DNA from: an uncultured Pontibacter sp.
GTDB lineage: Bacteria > Bacteroidota > Bacteroidia > Cytophagales > Hymenobacteraceae
Reading direction: 5' to 3'
Assembly: GCF_947499215.1 (NCBI RefSeq)
Contig: NZ_CANMNI010000001.1
Span: forward strand, 1,755,523 to 1,819,522
DNA length: 64,000 bases
In this document: positions 63,474 to 64,000 of the stretch, piece by piece
How the letters are laid out: each line of letters opens with the position of its first letter
Position numbering within the stretch: the first letter of the stretch is position 1
The notes under the pieces: generated by a model
What the model saw: the letters and a program-made list of their open reading frames with translations, nothing else
Database searches by the model: none
What the model was told of the DNA's origin: nothing
Program-made: the position numbers and the translations under genes

Positions 63474-64000
63474 TTAGAGTTCTTGGTTATGGTGTTTTAT
63501 GTAGTCGTAATATAACGAAAAATATCTCGAAATCTGTACGTCGGGTAGTATTTCCGCATCTGCTTTTACCAGTGCCTTCGCAAACATATCGGCTAGGTAT
63601 GGCGCCATCAACACCCCTTTAGAGCCCATGCCGTTGAACACACTCAGCTGCGCATGCTCCGGATGCCGCCCTATGAGTGGGCGACGGTCGCGCACGGCAG
63701 GCCGTATGCCGGCCCAGTGGTTTCTGAGTTGGTATGGTATAGCGGTAATTTGCTCGAACCGCTCGCTCAGTTCCGCCTTTCCCTCTGCTGTTGGCAGTTC
63801 GTCTGCCTCCCGCCAGTTGTAGGTAGCCCCAATCTTAAAGCGGCCCTCACCTACCGGAACAACGTAAACGGCTTTATTATAGATACACTCCGGGTTAAAA
63901 TCCTCCGTTTTCACCTCCAGCACCTCGCCTTTTGTAGGCTGCAGCGGCAGCCACTTAAAATAAGGATTGTGCACGGCCTGCCATCCTTCACAGAAAACCA
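63474..64000 (-). CDS. FAD-dependent oxidoreductase (DAO family), C-terminal part
   Basis: The gene runs off the right edge; the reading frame stays open through 64000. The visible 175 residues match the C-terminal region of glycine/D-amino-acid oxidase-like flavoproteins: VVPVGEGRFKIGATYNW, HWAGIRPAVRDRRPLIGRHPEH and the FAD-closing NGMGSKGVLMAPYLADMFA. The substrate cannot be read from this part. It lies 4 bp upstream of the large barrel gene, so the three genes down to 59109 probably form one operon. Confidence 0.85.
   Translation of the reverse strand, partial: VFCEGWQAVHNPYFKWLPLQPTKGEVLEVKTEDFNPECIYNKAVYVVPVGEGRFKIGATYNWREADELPTAEGKAELSERFEQITAIPYQLRNHWAGIRPAVRDRRPLIGRHPEHAQLSVFNGMGSKGVLMAPYLADMFAKALVKADAEILPDVQISRYFSLYYDYIKHHNQEL

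Noticed and set aside
1-64000. CRISPR array, insertion sequence or prophage
   Set aside because: No regularly spaced direct repeats, transposase, integrase or phage structural genes were seen on either strand.

Overview
The window is a stretch of chromosome from a member of the Bacteroidota, most likely order Cytophagales and plausibly a Pontibacter-like Hymenobacteraceae. The phylum call rests on a full-length SprA (type IX secretion/gliding translocon), a subtilase with a type IX C-terminal sorting tail, DUF4292 and DUF3078 proteins, several TANNTTTG promoter elements with upstream TTG boxes, and the absence of Shine-Dalgarno sequences. The genus is inference. There are 53 supported protein genes (two cut by the window edges). 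I saw no rRNA, tRNA, CRISPR array or insertion sequence.

Layout. 1-2.4 kb: end of a CorC/HlyC-type membrane protein, a gamma-class carbonic anhydrase homologue, and a radical SAM gene lying between two inverted copies of an intergenic repeat. 2.4-8.1 kb: RidA, a TraB/GumN-like lipoprotein, membrane proteins, an AbgT transporter and an LD-carboxypeptidase. 8.1-9.3 kb: a small AT-rich insert with an unknown gene and a PaiA-like acetyltransferase. 9.3-16.3 kb: a DNA glycosylase, an MBL hydrolase, two duplicated glycine-zipper OmpA lipoproteins, accD and a class I aldolase. 16.5-23.8 kb: a pair of secreted amidohydrolases (one apparently dead), a DUF4136-like lipoprotein, an M28 peptidase, cysS and a membrane EEP phosphatase. 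24-29 kb: rimP-nusA-infB with a clear promoter and a leader hairpin. 29-38.6 kb: envelope and polysaccharide genes (flippase, dut, sugar nucleotidyltransferase, TPR protein, DUF4292, EnvC). 38.6-39.3 kb: a gene-free stretch with RNA-like signals. 39.3-42.7 kb: two tatA-type genes, gatA, mltD. 43-53.9 kb: maeB-ruvA-sprA-gcvH-vanZ. 54-64 kb: a T9SS subtilase, a HEIGH metalloprotease lipoprotein, yicC, a beta-lactamase-fold hydrolase, a 1066-residue propeller/barrel protein and a truncated FAD oxidoreductase.

Most genes are housekeeping or envelope functions arranged in short operons separated by strong hairpin terminators. The most striking feature is not a gene. The octamer AGGTATAG (complement CTATACCT) occurs about 40 times in this window by eye, where about two would be expected. 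It occurs on both strands, in genes and especially in gene gaps, and several copies form inverted-pair hairpins at gene ends. This resembles uptake-signal or HIP1-type genomic words and is the best candidate here for something undescribed.
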